Source: Anaerolineae bacterium (GTDB lineage: Bacteria; Chloroflexota; Anaerolineae; B4-G1; SLSP01). From it: a stretch of DNA of 19,729 nucleotides. The translations under genes and the position numbers were made by a program. The notes beneath the pieces are model-generated. The model saw nothing but the letters and a program-made list of their open reading frames with translations. It was not told the origin of the DNA and made no database searches. The stretch's first letter is position 1. Each line of letters opens with the position of its first letter. Shown here piece by piece: positions 1-7,286 of this stretch. The stretch is taken from the NCBI GenBank assembly GCA_016934645.1, contig JAFGSL010000082.1, positions 1 to 19,729 on the forward strand. The letters run 5' to 3'.

Positions 1-267
<267 letters not shown>

Positions 268-280
268 CTAACAGTTTGAT

Positions 281-312
281 AAAAGAAAAAGAGCCTCCGA
301 TGAGGAGGCTCT
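281..312 (-). terminator. Intrinsic terminator (attenuator) in the metG leader
   Basis: On the minus strand a perfect 9-bp stem (AGAGCCTCC with GGAGGCTCT, plus-strand arms 304-312 and 290-298) encloses a 5-base loop and is followed by TTTTTCTTTT. It ends about 35 bases before the metG start codon and just ahead of its ribosome binding site, downstream of a promoter and a leader ORF. That position fits an attenuator rather than the end of another gene. A UGGGGAG segment inside the leader ORF (about 350-356) can pair with CUCCUCA in the 5' arm and loop, giving a possible competing antiterminator. Confidence 0.88.
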
Positions 313-332
313 TCTGTTAATCGTGCGACATG

Positions 333-428
333 CTAAAAAATCCGGTTTCTCCCCAACGGCAGATAGCCATGGCTGGTCGCCATGGCGCTGTACATCATCA
401 TAGAACAGGTAACCGGACTTTTGTACAT
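333..428 (-). CDS. Methionine-rich leader peptide of metG
   Basis: A 31-codon ORF in the metG leader, read on the minus strand from ATG at 428 to TAG at 335-333. It begins MYKSPVTCSMMMYSAM and ends GRNRIF. Met codons stand at positions 1, 10, 11, 12 and 16, so three are consecutive; the gene downstream makes Met-tRNA. A GGAG Shine-Dalgarno element (440-437) lies eight bases before the ATG, and a consensus promoter starts transcription about 20 bases earlier. The stop codon is about 20 bases before the terminator stem. A ribosome at the stop would cover the UGGGGAG segment able to pair with the terminator's 5' arm. One stalled at codons 10-12 would leave it free. I infer a trp/his-type attenuator. 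The peptide itself probably has no other function. Confidence 0.75.
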   Translation of the reverse strand: MYKSPVTCSMMMYSAMATSHGYLPLGRNRIF

Positions 429-455
429 CTCTTATTCTCCAAGTTTGACACAGCT

Positions 456-484
456 ATCATACCACGAATATCTCATAAGGTCAA
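456..484 (-). promoter_or_regulatory. Sigma-70-type promoter of the metG leader
   Basis: On the minus strand TTGACC (484-479) and TATGAT (461-456) are separated by exactly 17 bases. Transcription would start near 449, about 20 bases before the leader-peptide ATG and about 200 bases before metG. A TTGACA on the plus strand (445-450) overlaps the start region but has no good -10 partner. Confidence 0.75.
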
Positions 485-488
485 AACA

Positions 489-613
489 CGCGCGGTACAT
501 AACTGTTCAGTGTTAGGGTAACAAACTCGTAGTCTAGCTCCTTGTAGGCGTTCAGACGGGCACAAAGCCCTAGACTACGGGATACCTGTGAACAATTACC
601 ACGGTACCCCGCG
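489..613. ncRNA. Long imperfect palindrome, candidate rod-like RNA
   Basis: The two halves pair almost throughout. CGCGCGGTAC (489-498) pairs with GTACCCCGCG (604-613) with one mismatch. TAA-TGTTCA (500-509) pairs with TGAACA-TTA (589-598). AGGGTA (515-520) pairs with TACCT (583-587) with a bulge. CGTAGTCTAG (528-537) pairs perfectly with CTAGACTACG (570-579), and a small capped stem fills the middle. About 41 pairs result. On the minus strand TTGTTT (682-677) and TATATT (660-655), 16 bases apart, could start a transcript crossing the rod, and TGTTTT follows it. A 6S-like regulatory RNA, a remnant of a small transposable element or a weak terminator are all possible. I recognise no family. 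The rest of 614-771 is AT-rich with nothing definite. Confidence 0.4.
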
Positions 614-728
614 CTGGTGCTCCTTCATTTTGCTATTCTGAGAAATCCGGCTAAAATATAACCAATAGTCTGATATAAACAAGATAATGATAAAAAGGGA
701 AACCAGACCGCTTTAGAGATTCAAGTAG

Positions 729-861
729 AGGAACAACACACGACCAGGTCGCGGCAGACCATACGCTTGCCTTGACAATGTATTGTTCCTATGGTAACCT
801 TTCAATAGTTCGTTTATCCTCAAATATTACATAACCTTTCTTAATGATAGGGAACAATTCC
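729..861. repeat. GGAACAA motif repeated around the Roadblock operon promoter
   Basis: AGGAACAA at 729-736 has its exact inverse TTGTTCCT at 783-790, inside the promoter spacer. GGAACAATTCC, itself an imperfect palindrome, follows at 851-861 just before the first gene. Three copies of one heptamer in about 130 bases around a promoter could be operator half-sites. No regulator is identified. Confidence 0.3.
772..800 (+). promoter_or_regulatory. Promoter of the Roadblock-V4R-response regulator group
   Basis: A perfect TTGACA at 772-777 stands 17 bases before TAACCT at 795-800. The latter is preceded by TGG, giving an extended -10 arrangement. The first start codon is 80 bases downstream. The -10 hexamer is weak alone, so confidence is moderate. 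Confidence 0.55.
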
Positions 862-880
862 ATAGCGGAGGGCTGAAAGT

Positions 881-1255
881 ATGGCAGAAAGGTCTCGGAA
901 CGAAAGGATGGTTGAGCGACTACGTGAACTCCAAACCAGCAGCCCCGATATCGAGGCAGCCGCAATTATCAGTGTGGATGGGCTTCCAATAGCCTCTTCC
1001 CTTCCTCAAAGCGTGGAAGAAGACCGCGTTTCAGCAATGTCAGCCGCGATGCTTTCTCTAGGTGAGCGGATCGCCGGAGAACTGAAGCGGGGTATGCTAG
1101 ATGAAGTGTATGTTAGAGGCGAGAGGGGATACGTCATCCTTCGCGCCGTTGGAGAGGAAGCGGTACTCACCGTCTTGGCCCGGCAACAAGCTAAGTTAGG
1201 GCTGCTCTTCTTGGATATGCGTCGAGCAGCCGAAGAGCTTTCAACGATTTTGTAG
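881..1255 (+). CDS. Roadblock/LC7 domain protein
   Basis: A 124-residue protein made almost entirely of one Roadblock/LC7 domain, recognisable from IEAAAIISVDGLPIASSLP, then the alternating helix and strand pattern AMSAAMLSLGERIAGEL, VYVRGERGYVILRAV and VLTVLARQQAKLGLLFLDMR. Such proteins (for example MglB) dimerise and bind or regulate small Ras-like GTPases of the MglA type, or act as scaffolds. No MglA-type GTPase lies in the window, so its partner is unknown. A GGAGGG site about seven bases before the ATG supports the start. It is the first gene of a tight plus-strand group: the V4R gene starts 19 bases after its stop and the response regulator follows, so the three are probably co-transcribed and work together. 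There is no signal peptide or membrane segment. The family call is confident; the cellular role is not known. Confidence 0.88.
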   Translation: MAERSRNERMVERLRELQTSSPDIEAAAIISVDGLPIASSLPQSVEEDRVSAMSAAMLSLGERIAGELKRGMLDEVYVRGERGYVILRAVGEEAVLTVLARQQAKLGLLFLDMRRAAEELSTIL

Positions 1256-1274
1256 CACGGAGGAGGTTGATACA

Positions 1275-1913
1275 GTGGCTAATACCCCTGAACCCAGTGG
1301 TTACTATTACCCAAATCGCTTTGGTCTCATTTTGTTTGACGCCCTGGAAGAGATTATGGGGCGCAACGGGCTGAATGCCATTCTGAATATGGCAGGCCTG
1401 GCGCAATTCATCGACAATCCCCCACCCGATGTAATGGACAAAGGTTTTGACTTCGCGTATATTTCTGCGCTGAACAAAGCCCTCGAGGAGATGTATGGTC
1501 CACGCGGCGGACGCGGTTTACAACTGCGCCTTGGGCGGGTTCTATTTGCGCAGGGGTTGGCAAACTTCGGCGCGCTGGTTGGCGCGAGCGATCTCGCGTT
1601 CAAGGTTTTGCCGCTGCAGGCCAAGTTGAAGGCTGGTTTGCCCGCCGTGGCAAAGGTCTTCGACTCGTTGAGCGACCAGACCTCTTACGTTAAAGACCCG
1701 GGCAGCGACCACTTCCACTACATTATCGATCGTTGTTCGATGTGTTGGGGACGACAGGTGGAACGACCAGGTGGTTTCATCGCAGCGGGCATTATTGAAG
1801 AAGCGTTGCGATGGTTGAGCGGCGGTCGCACGTTCCGCGTCGACCAACTCACCTGTATGGGAATGGGCGCTGAGAACTGCACTTTCGCCGTCTATAAAGA
1901 ACCTATCGGCTAG
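1275..1913 (+). CDS. V4R (4-vinyl reductase) domain protein
   Basis: A 212-residue soluble protein starting at GTG with a strong AGGAGG at 1261-1266. The C-terminal half carries the V4R signature: a DHFHYIIDRCSMCWGRQ segment (Cys154, Cys157), then GGFIAAGIIEEALRWLSG, and the closing LTCMGMGAENCTFAVYK (Cys194, Cys202). V4R domains occur in the bacteriochlorophyll protein BchJ, in XylR/DmpR-type ligand-sensing regulators and in the TRAPP subunit Bet3, and they bind small hydrophobic ligands. Four cysteines in the usual places suggest a metal or redox site, but this is inference. The N-terminal 100 residues are helical and not clearly assigned. Placed between a Roadblock protein and a response regulator, it is most likely the sensory component of this small signalling group. 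It has no DNA-binding or enzymatic domain. Confidence 0.87.
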   Translation: MANTPEPSGYYYPNRFGLILFDALEEIMGRNGLNAILNMAGLAQFIDNPPPDVMDKGFDFAYISALNKALEEMYGPRGGRGLQLRLGRVLFAQGLANFGALVGASDLAFKVLPLQAKLKAGLPAVAKVFDSLSDQTSYVKDPGSDHFHYIIDRCSMCWGRQVERPGGFIAAGIIEEALRWLSGGRTFRVDQLTCMGMGAENCTFAVYKEPIG

Positions 1914-1927
1914 GATACGCACGTCAT

Positions 1928-2812
1928 ATGTCTACAGATGGGATACCGCGCCACATCCTCATCGTCGAAGATGATCCCAATACCGCGGAGATGCTTTCGG
2001 CATACTTCTCCTCCGTGGGATATCAGGTGTCGCATGCAGCTTGGGGTCAAGATGCACTGAAGATTGCCTCAGAGGCATTGCCTGATCTTGTAGTTTTGGA
2101 TATCCATCTACCGGATATCGACGGTTATGAGGTCTGTATGACCCTACGCAGCCAGCGGCGTACCGAGCACACCCCTATCATCTTCTTGACCGAACGTCGC
2201 GAGCGAATGGACCGGCTGACCGGACTGCAATTGGGAGCCGTGGATTATATCACCAAACCTTTCGATGTGCAGGAACTCCGTTTTCGCGTGCGCAATGTGC
2301 TACGGCGCAGCAACCTCGATACGCTCCTGCACCCCGTTACCGGGCTTCCAACCTCAATGTTGGTAGAGGAGCAAGTCGAACGGGTCATCGAAAATGCCAA
2401 CCTCGCCATCATTGGACTAGCGCTCCATGGCATGATAGCTTTCAGCGACGCGTATGGTTTTGTGACCCATGACGATGTGTTGCGCGCGGTAGCCTTGATC
2501 CTGCGCAACACATCCACTGAGATTATGGCAAACGATCCCTTTGTGGGGCAACTGGACACCTATCAGTTCCTGGTTATCACACCGACAGGCCAGGAAGGGT
2601 ACGTTGTTTTGGGGCGCTTGAACCAACGCCTGAGCGAGGCAATTTCGTTCTTCTATCCTCACCTCGATTGGGAAAGCGGCAAGCGCGACGATGGTTCCCC
2701 GCTTCCGAAGATCAGTTTCGACATCAAGCTCCTATCAAGCGAGCAAATCCCCAGAGAAGGAGGTCTGCCGCAACTACGGCAGGCCTTGTTTAGCAAAAAG
2801 AAACTTGCCTAA
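1928..2812 (+). CDS. Response regulator with REC domain and degenerate GGDEF domain
   Basis: A 294-residue cytoplasmic two-domain protein. Residues 9-125 form a canonical receiver domain with acidic pocket Glu14-Asp15-Asp16, phosphoacceptor Asp58 (VVLDIHLPDIDGYE), Thr88 and Lys110 in DYITKPFD. Residues 133-290 resemble a GGDEF fold: HPVTGLPTSMLVEEQ at about 135-149 matches the usual D-x-L-T-G-L-x-N start. The catalytic GGDEF motif is replaced by GQLDTYQF (207-214), so diguanylate cyclase activity is unlikely and the domain probably works in binding or dimerisation. The gene starts 14 bases after the V4R gene, with a modest Shine-Dalgarno site. No histidine kinase is nearby, so the phosphodonor is unknown. 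The REC call is certain; the degenerate GGDEF call is fairly confident. Confidence 0.88.
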   Translation: MSTDGIPRHILIVEDDPNTAEMLSAYFSSVGYQVSHAAWGQDALKIASEALPDLVVLDIHLPDIDGYEVCMTLRSQRRTEHTPIIFLTERRERMDRLTGLQLGAVDYITKPFDVQELRFRVRNVLRRSNLDTLLHPVTGLPTSMLVEEQVERVIENANLAIIGLALHGMIAFSDAYGFVTHDDVLRAVALILRNTSTEIMANDPFVGQLDTYQFLVITPTGQEGYVVLGRLNQRLSEAISFFYPHLDWESGKRDDGSPLPKISFDIKLLSSEQIPREGGLPQLRQALFSKKKLA

Positions 2813-2837
2813 ACCGAGGCCAGATCGGTTGATCTCT

Positions 2838-5800
2838 ATGCAACAACGTGGCAGAGTGCCATGCAGATCGCCGGGTAACTTGCTAGGCAGATTGTTGGGC
2901 AAGTTCGCGAGTTACTGTGCACCGATATGGCACGATTTGACCAGGATGGCTATCCTGTTTATCTTGCCACTTCTACTCTTCACCCCTGTTGTCCTAGGCA
3001 ATAAAACGTTACTCCCCGCAGATGCACTCTATACCACCGAACCCTACCGCGCTGCCGCCGAGTCAGTGGGGATCACTGGCATCCAAAATGGCCTGCTTAC
3101 CGACCTGGTTCTGCAGAATTACTCCTGGAAGCGCTTTTTGACAACGGCGCTTGCCAAGCGCGAGCTTCCGCTATGGGATCCTTACATTTTCGCCGGACAT
3201 CCCTTTCTGGCGAATGGGCAACACTCCGGACTCTATCCACTCACCTGGATTTTCTTCGTGCTACCGCTGCCGCGTGCATTTGGTGTCTTTATCGCGCTAC
3301 AGTTAGGCCTCGCCGGCATATCCATGTACATTTTTGGGCGCACGATCGGGGCGAACCGCCTCGGGGCGTTCCTGGCAGGAATGGCGTTTCAGTTCAGCGG
3401 TTTCCTCATTGTCTCCGTCGTCCACCCAATGATCGTGGCGGCGGCATCGTGGCTGCCGTTGCTGTTGGCACTGGTGGACCTTACAGTACGGCGCGCGCGC
3501 TTTCTGGGCCAGACACGCGCGATGTTACCCTGGGCGCTCCTCGGCGCCATTGCGCTAGGTCTGCACATTCTGGCGGGTCACGCCGAAGCCACCTACTTCA
3601 CACTACTAGTGATGGGGCTGTTCGGCGCTTGGCGACTCGCCCACACAGCGCTGACGCACCCGCGCACGACGTGGCGCGCTGAGGTTCTCAGCCCAGCGTT
3701 CGGTCTATTGCTGATGGTCGGCCTGGGATTAGCGCTGGGTGCAATCCAGCTTATCCCGCTCTACGAAGTCGTGCAGGGCAGTTTTCGCCAGGGCGCAGTC
3801 TCACTCAGCGATGTGCTCGGTTGGGCCTATCCTAAACGGCGGTTGATCACCTTCCTGGTGCCCAACTTCTTTGGCAATCCCACCCACACCACGCTGTGGA
3901 ACTTCTTCACCAGTGAGGTCACGCGCGCAACCGTCAATGCCTATGGCGATCCCATCTCCACCTTCGATTGGGGTGTCAAGAACTACGTCGAGGGCGGAGC
4001 CTACCTGGGAATTCTGCCGCTGCTATTGGCATTGATCGCTGTTGTTAGTCCAACGACAAATAGCAAATGGCGAAATCTAAAATCTAGAATCCAAAATTGG
4101 TTACGCCATCCCTACATTCCGTTTTTCACACTGTTGTCCCTGTTTTCATTGGGATGTATCTTTGGCACGCCGATCTATGCCCTGGTGTACGCGTTGCCCT
4201 TTCTGAATCAATCCCATTCCCCTTTCCGTTGGGTTTTCCCGCTGACGGTCGCCATCACCGCACTTGCTGGATTAGGCGCAAGCAGAATCAGTGAGTCAAG
4301 AATCAGCGAATCAGAAAATCGACAAATCAGAAAATCAGAAAATCAGCAATCCAACCAAACAGCAATCACGCATCACGTTTCACGTTTCACGCATCGTGTT
4401 TCACGCATCCTGATGTTCGACACATCGCCCAACACTGTAAGCATCATCGGAGTAGCAGCGATTTGGATAGGCTTGGCGCTCTGGACAGGACTGTGGCTCT
4501 CGCGACTGGCCTTCGGCAGTATCGAACCACTGGTCGAGCGCGCGTTCTGGTCACTAGCGCTGGCGGCGAACGCCTTCCCCGACCACCGCGTGTTTTATGC
4601 CTACCTCTTCCCCTGGATTCAGCAAGGCGCGCTCTTCCTGATCGGTGCAGGGATTGTGTTGCGGATCTCACGCTGCCCGATCTACCTGCCGCGCAAACTC
4701 GGACGTCGCCCGGTATGGGAAGCGCTAGCGGTCATCCTGCTACTGGTGGATCTCACCGTTTTCGGTGCGGGATTCAATCCTGCGGTAGATCCTGCTCTAC
4801 TGGAGTATACACCACCCGTCGTCACTTTCCTGCGCCAGGATACCAGTCTGTGGCGATTCTCCACATTCGATCCACACGGGCGCAAGACGTTCAACGCGAA
4901 CACGGGTATGTTCTACGATTTTCAGGATGTGCGCGGTTACGACAGCCTCTTCCCGGCGCAATACGCGCGTTACATGGGCTGGATTGAAGCACAAAACGAG
5001 CTACTCTACAACCGCATCGCGCCTTTCACACAATTCTCCAGCCTCGACAGTCCCCTCACCGACCTGCTCAACGTGAAATATATCATCACCGAGGAAGAGA
5101 TTCCTCTGCCTAAGTATACACAAGTCTACCAAGATCAGAGCGTGCACGTCTACGAAAACCTGGGAGTGGCGCCGCGTGCCTTCACGCTGCCCGTACAGGC
5201 GACGCTGGTAGCACCGAACGTCGAGTCCATAGGCGAAATCATCAAACAATATGATCCGCGATTTTACGTCATCGTCGAACAGGATTACGTCTCCAACATT
5301 CCGTTTCCGGTGGACTCCCCCACCCCGGCTACACTACAGGCGCAGAACGTCCTCGAATATCAGCGCAACGAAGTCCTCATTGAAGTTACCGCAGACGGCG
5401 TTAGCGCGGACAGCGCCATATGGCTCGTGCTCACTGATACGTACTTCCCCGGTTGGAAAGCCTTCGTCCGCCCAGCCGGAACTGGCGAGAATGCTGAACG
5501 CGAGGTTCCGATTGCCCGCATCGCGGGCAATTTCCGGGGCGTACTGCTCGAAGGGGATGACCTCTCCCAGGGCGACTTTTCCAAAGGTGCTCTGGTGCGC
5601 TTCAAATATAGCCCCAATAGCGTGAAAATCAGCGCTTTCGTCTCTTTCCTCGCAGGGATGGTTGTGATTTTCCTGGCAGTAGTATGGATATGGCGACTGA
5701 TATACCGCGAACAAGACGAACAATCGACAACACAACGGTTAGCCAAGAACAGCGTGGCCCCGATTATGCTCACGCTCTTCAACCGCGTGGTGGAACTGGC

Positions 5801-7187
5801 TTTCGCCGCGCTGATGCTGCGGATTCTTGGCCCGGCAAACGTCGGCGATTACACCTACGCCATCAACATCTTCCTCTGGTTCGAGATCATCACCAATTTC
5901 GGGTTGGACGCCTATCTCACCCGCGAAGTGGCCCGCCACCGCGAGCAAGCCGACCGCTATCTATTCAATACGACGGCAGTGCGCCTGGGACTGAGCCTGG
6001 CGGGTGTTCTGCTGCTCATCGGGTTTATCGCCCTGCGGCAGATCCTTATCGGCAATTTCGCTGCCCCGGCCTCCAGCCAGGCGATGCTTGCCCTGGTGCT
6101 GCTCTACGCCGGCCTGCTCCCTAGCTCAATCTCCAAAGGGCTGACCTCGCTATTCTATGCTTACGAGAAAGCAGAGTATCCAGCAGCTATTTCGACGCTC
6201 TCCACGCTTGTGCGCGTCACCATACAGACCGCCGTGCTGCTGTCGGGATGGGGCATTGTCGGCCTGGCAGGATCCGCGATCGTCGTCAACCTGATCACGC
6301 TCGGAATTCTGGGTGGTGTAGCCCTCAAACTGTTCTTTCAGGCGAGACGCCTGCATTGGGAAAACGACCGGCAGCTACGGCGAGAGATGACAGTCGAATC
6401 GTGGCCCCTAATGATCAATCACTTCCTCGCCACCCTATTCTTCAAAATCGACGTCTTTCTGATGGAACCAATCCTGGGCAATACAATCCTAGGACTGTAC
6501 AGCATCGGCTACAAATTCCTGGATGCACTGGTAGTCGTCCCCTCGATGTTCACACTCGCGCTTTTTCCAGTGATCTCGCGCCAGGCGCACGAGGATCGCG
6601 AGGGATTCCTGCGCTTCTACCAACTCGGCGCGAAAATCCTGTTGACGATTGCGCTGCCAGTCGCCATCATCGCCACGCTGACTGCGCGCGAGATGGTGTT
6701 AATCCTCGGTGGACCGGAATATCTGCCCGGTGGCATGATCGCGTTGCAACTTATGGCCTGGTCGATGCCGATTGGATGGCTCAATAGCATAACTCAGTAC
6801 GTCCTTATCGCCCTGGACCAACAACACTATCTTACCCGCGCCTTCTTGATTGGCTTGAGCTTCACCTTGATCGCCAACCTGATCTTCATGCCGTTGTACG
6901 GCTATCAAGCCTCGGCGATCATCCACATATTCGCGGAGTTGGCCCTACTGATTCCTTTCCTAATCGGTGTACGACGTCAACTACCCCAGATGGGATGGGG
7001 GCAAATCCTCAACAAACCCTTGCTCGCCACAGCGATGATGGGTGGTGCAGCACTTTTACTCTTGCCTCTGGGACGTGGCGTGGCGCTAGCTGGCGCACTC
7101 GTCGTTTATCCATTGGCGGTGTGGCGCTTGAAGGTGCTCGCACCAGAAGAACGGGATTCGCTCACACCTCTTTTCCGCCGCCGGTGA
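2838..7187 (+). CDS. YfhO-like membrane protein fused to a Wzx-type polysaccharide flippase
   Basis: One uninterrupted frame of about 1449 residues containing two usually separate proteins. Residues 1 to about 955 resemble the YfhO family (large membrane proteins related to GT-C glycosyltransferases): a first membrane segment, Asp62 in PADALYTTEPYR, the LPLWDPYIFAGHPFLANGQ motif (about 110-128), about a dozen hydrophobic segments, and a beta-rich C-terminal part ending DTYFPGWKAFV. After one more membrane helix and a short charged linker, residues from about 965 form a full-length oligosaccharide flippase (NSVAPIMLTLFNRVVELAF, LRILGPANVGDYTYAINIF, LDAYLTREVARHREQADRY), with some 12-14 helices. 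A joint role in envelope glycan building and export is inferred. The ATG at 2838 avoids overlap with the preceding gene. The frame is open back to 2691, and an ATG at 2946 just before the first helix is also possible. Two heptamer repeat tracts are embedded in frame. Confidence 0.85.
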   Translation: MQQRGRVPCRSPGNLLGRLLGKFASYCAPIWHDLTRMAILFILPLLLFTPVVLGNKTLLPADALYTTEPYRAAAESVGITGIQNGLLTDLVLQNYSWKRFLTTALAKRELPLWDPYIFAGHPFLANGQHSGLYPLTWIFFVLPLPRAFGVFIALQLGLAGISMYIFGRTIGANRLGAFLAGMAFQFSGFLIVSVVHPMIVAAASWLPLLLALVDLTVRRARFLGQTRAMLPWALLGAIALGLHILAGHAEATYFTLLVMGLFGAWRLAHTALTHPRTTWRAEVLSPAFGLLLMVGLGLALGAIQLIPLYEVVQGSFRQGAVSLSDVLGWAYPKRRLITFLVPNFFGNPTHTTLWNFFTSEVTRATVNAYGDPISTFDWGVKNYVEGGAYLGILPLLLALIAVVSPTTNSKWRNLKSRIQNWLRHPYIPFFTLLSLFSLGCIFGTPIYALVYALPFLNQSHSPFRWVFPLTVAITALAGLGASRISESRISESENRQIRKSENQQSNQTAITHHVSRFTHRVSRILMFDTSPNTVSIIGVAAIWIGLALWTGLWLSRLAFGSIEPLVERAFWSLALAANAFPDHRVFYAYLFPWIQQGALFLIGAGIVLRISRCPIYLPRKLGRRPVWEALAVILLLVDLTVFGAGFNPAVDPALLEYTPPVVTFLRQDTSLWRFSTFDPHGRKTFNANTGMFYDFQDVRGYDSLFPAQYARYMGWIEAQNELLYNRIAPFTQFSSLDSPLTDLLNVKYIITEEEIPLPKYTQVYQDQSVHVYENLGVAPRAFTLPVQATLVAPNVESIGEIIKQYDPRFYVIVEQDYVSNIPFPVDSPTPATLQAQNVLEYQRNEVLIEVTADGVSADSAIWLVLTDTYFPGWKAFVRPAGTGENAEREVPIARIAGNFRGVLLEGDDLSQGDFSKGALVRFKYSPNSVKISAFVSFLAGMVVIFLAVVWIWRLIYREQDEQSTTQRLAKNSVAPIMLTLFNRVVELAFAALMLRILGPANVGDYTYAINIFLWFEIITNFGLDAYLTREVARHREQADRYLFNTTAVRLGLSLAGVLLLIGFIALRQILIGNFAAPASSQAMLALVLLYAGLLPSSISKGLTSLFYAYEKAEYPAAISTLSTLVRVTIQTAVLLSGWGIVGLAGSAIVVNLITLGILGGVALKLFFQARRLHWENDRQLRREMTVESWPLMINHFLATLFFKIDVFLMEPILGNTILGLYSIGYKFLDALVVVPSMFTLALFPVISRQAHEDREGFLRFYQLGAKILLTIALPVAIIATLTAREMVLILGGPEYLPGGMIALQLMAWSMPIGWLNSITQYVLIALDQQHYLTRAFLIGLSFTLIANLIFMPLYGYQASAIIHIFAELALLIPFLIGVRRQLPQMGWGQILNKPLLATAMMGGAALLLLPLGRGVALAGALVVYPLAVWRLKVLAPEERDSLTPLFRRR
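4057..4100 (+). repeat. In-frame heptanucleotide tandem repeat tract 1
   Basis: Seven-base units run CAAATAG, CAAATGG, then after two bases AAATCTA, AAATCTA, GAATCCA and AAATTGG. The tract is AT-rich inside a GC-rich gene and encodes a hydrophilic stretch (SKWRNLKSRIQNW) in an extramembrane loop. The pattern matches the short tandem heptamers usually found between genes, so it looks inserted while keeping the frame. Confidence 0.7.
4284..4408 (+). repeat. In-frame short tandem repeat tract 2
   Basis: The first half is built from variants of AAAATCAG and AATCAGTGA. The second half (4367-4408) is six exact-phase heptamers: CACGCAT, CACGTTT, CACGTTT, CACGCAT, CGTGTTT, CACGCAT. It encodes a low-complexity polar stretch of about 40 residues (SRISESRISESENRQIRKSE, then THHVSRFTHRVSRIL) between two membrane segments of the YfhO part. 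This stretch has no counterpart in a normal YfhO protein as far as I know. Confidence 0.75.
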
Positions 7188-7189
7188 TA

Positions 7190-7217
7190 TTGTTTCCCTT
7201 TCAAGAGCGGGTATAAT
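7190..7217 (+). promoter_or_regulatory. Promoter of the coiled-coil protein gene
   Basis: TTGTTT at 7190-7195 and a perfect TATAAT at 7212-7217, 16 bases apart, begin just after the stop codon of the preceding gene. Transcription would start near 7224. The leader contains a small GC-rich stem (CCGG pairs in 7229-7242). This makes the coiled-coil gene a separate transcription unit. Confidence 0.65.
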
Positions 7218-7286
7218 GTCAAGATAAGCCGGCATGCGCCGGGGCAACGTTCCATATAAAACGTTAGCAGTGAGGAGCAAAAAGAT

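Noticed and set aside
330..521. Plus-strand open frame of 63 codons in the metG leader region
   Set aside because: It lies antisense to the leader peptide and promoter, has no ribosome binding site and no recognisable protein features. The minus-strand reading explains the sequence better.
597..613. GCGGGGTACCGTGG on the minus strand resembling the T-box motif GGGTGGTACCGCG
   Set aside because: The key UGG bulge that pairs with the tRNA end is changed, no specifier loop was found, and the bases are part of the outer stem of the rod. The resemblance is partial.
596..628. Ten-codon minus-strand ORF starting in the rod region, considered as a second leader peptide
   Set aside because: It has no enrichment in any amino acid, the rod structure overlaps it and there is no clear terminator pair. 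Probably chance.
4097..4987. Alternative-frame ORFs within the YfhO-flippase gene
   Set aside because: They overlap a continuous frame with clear membrane protein features and have Arg/Pro-rich shadow composition typical of off-frame GC-rich DNA.
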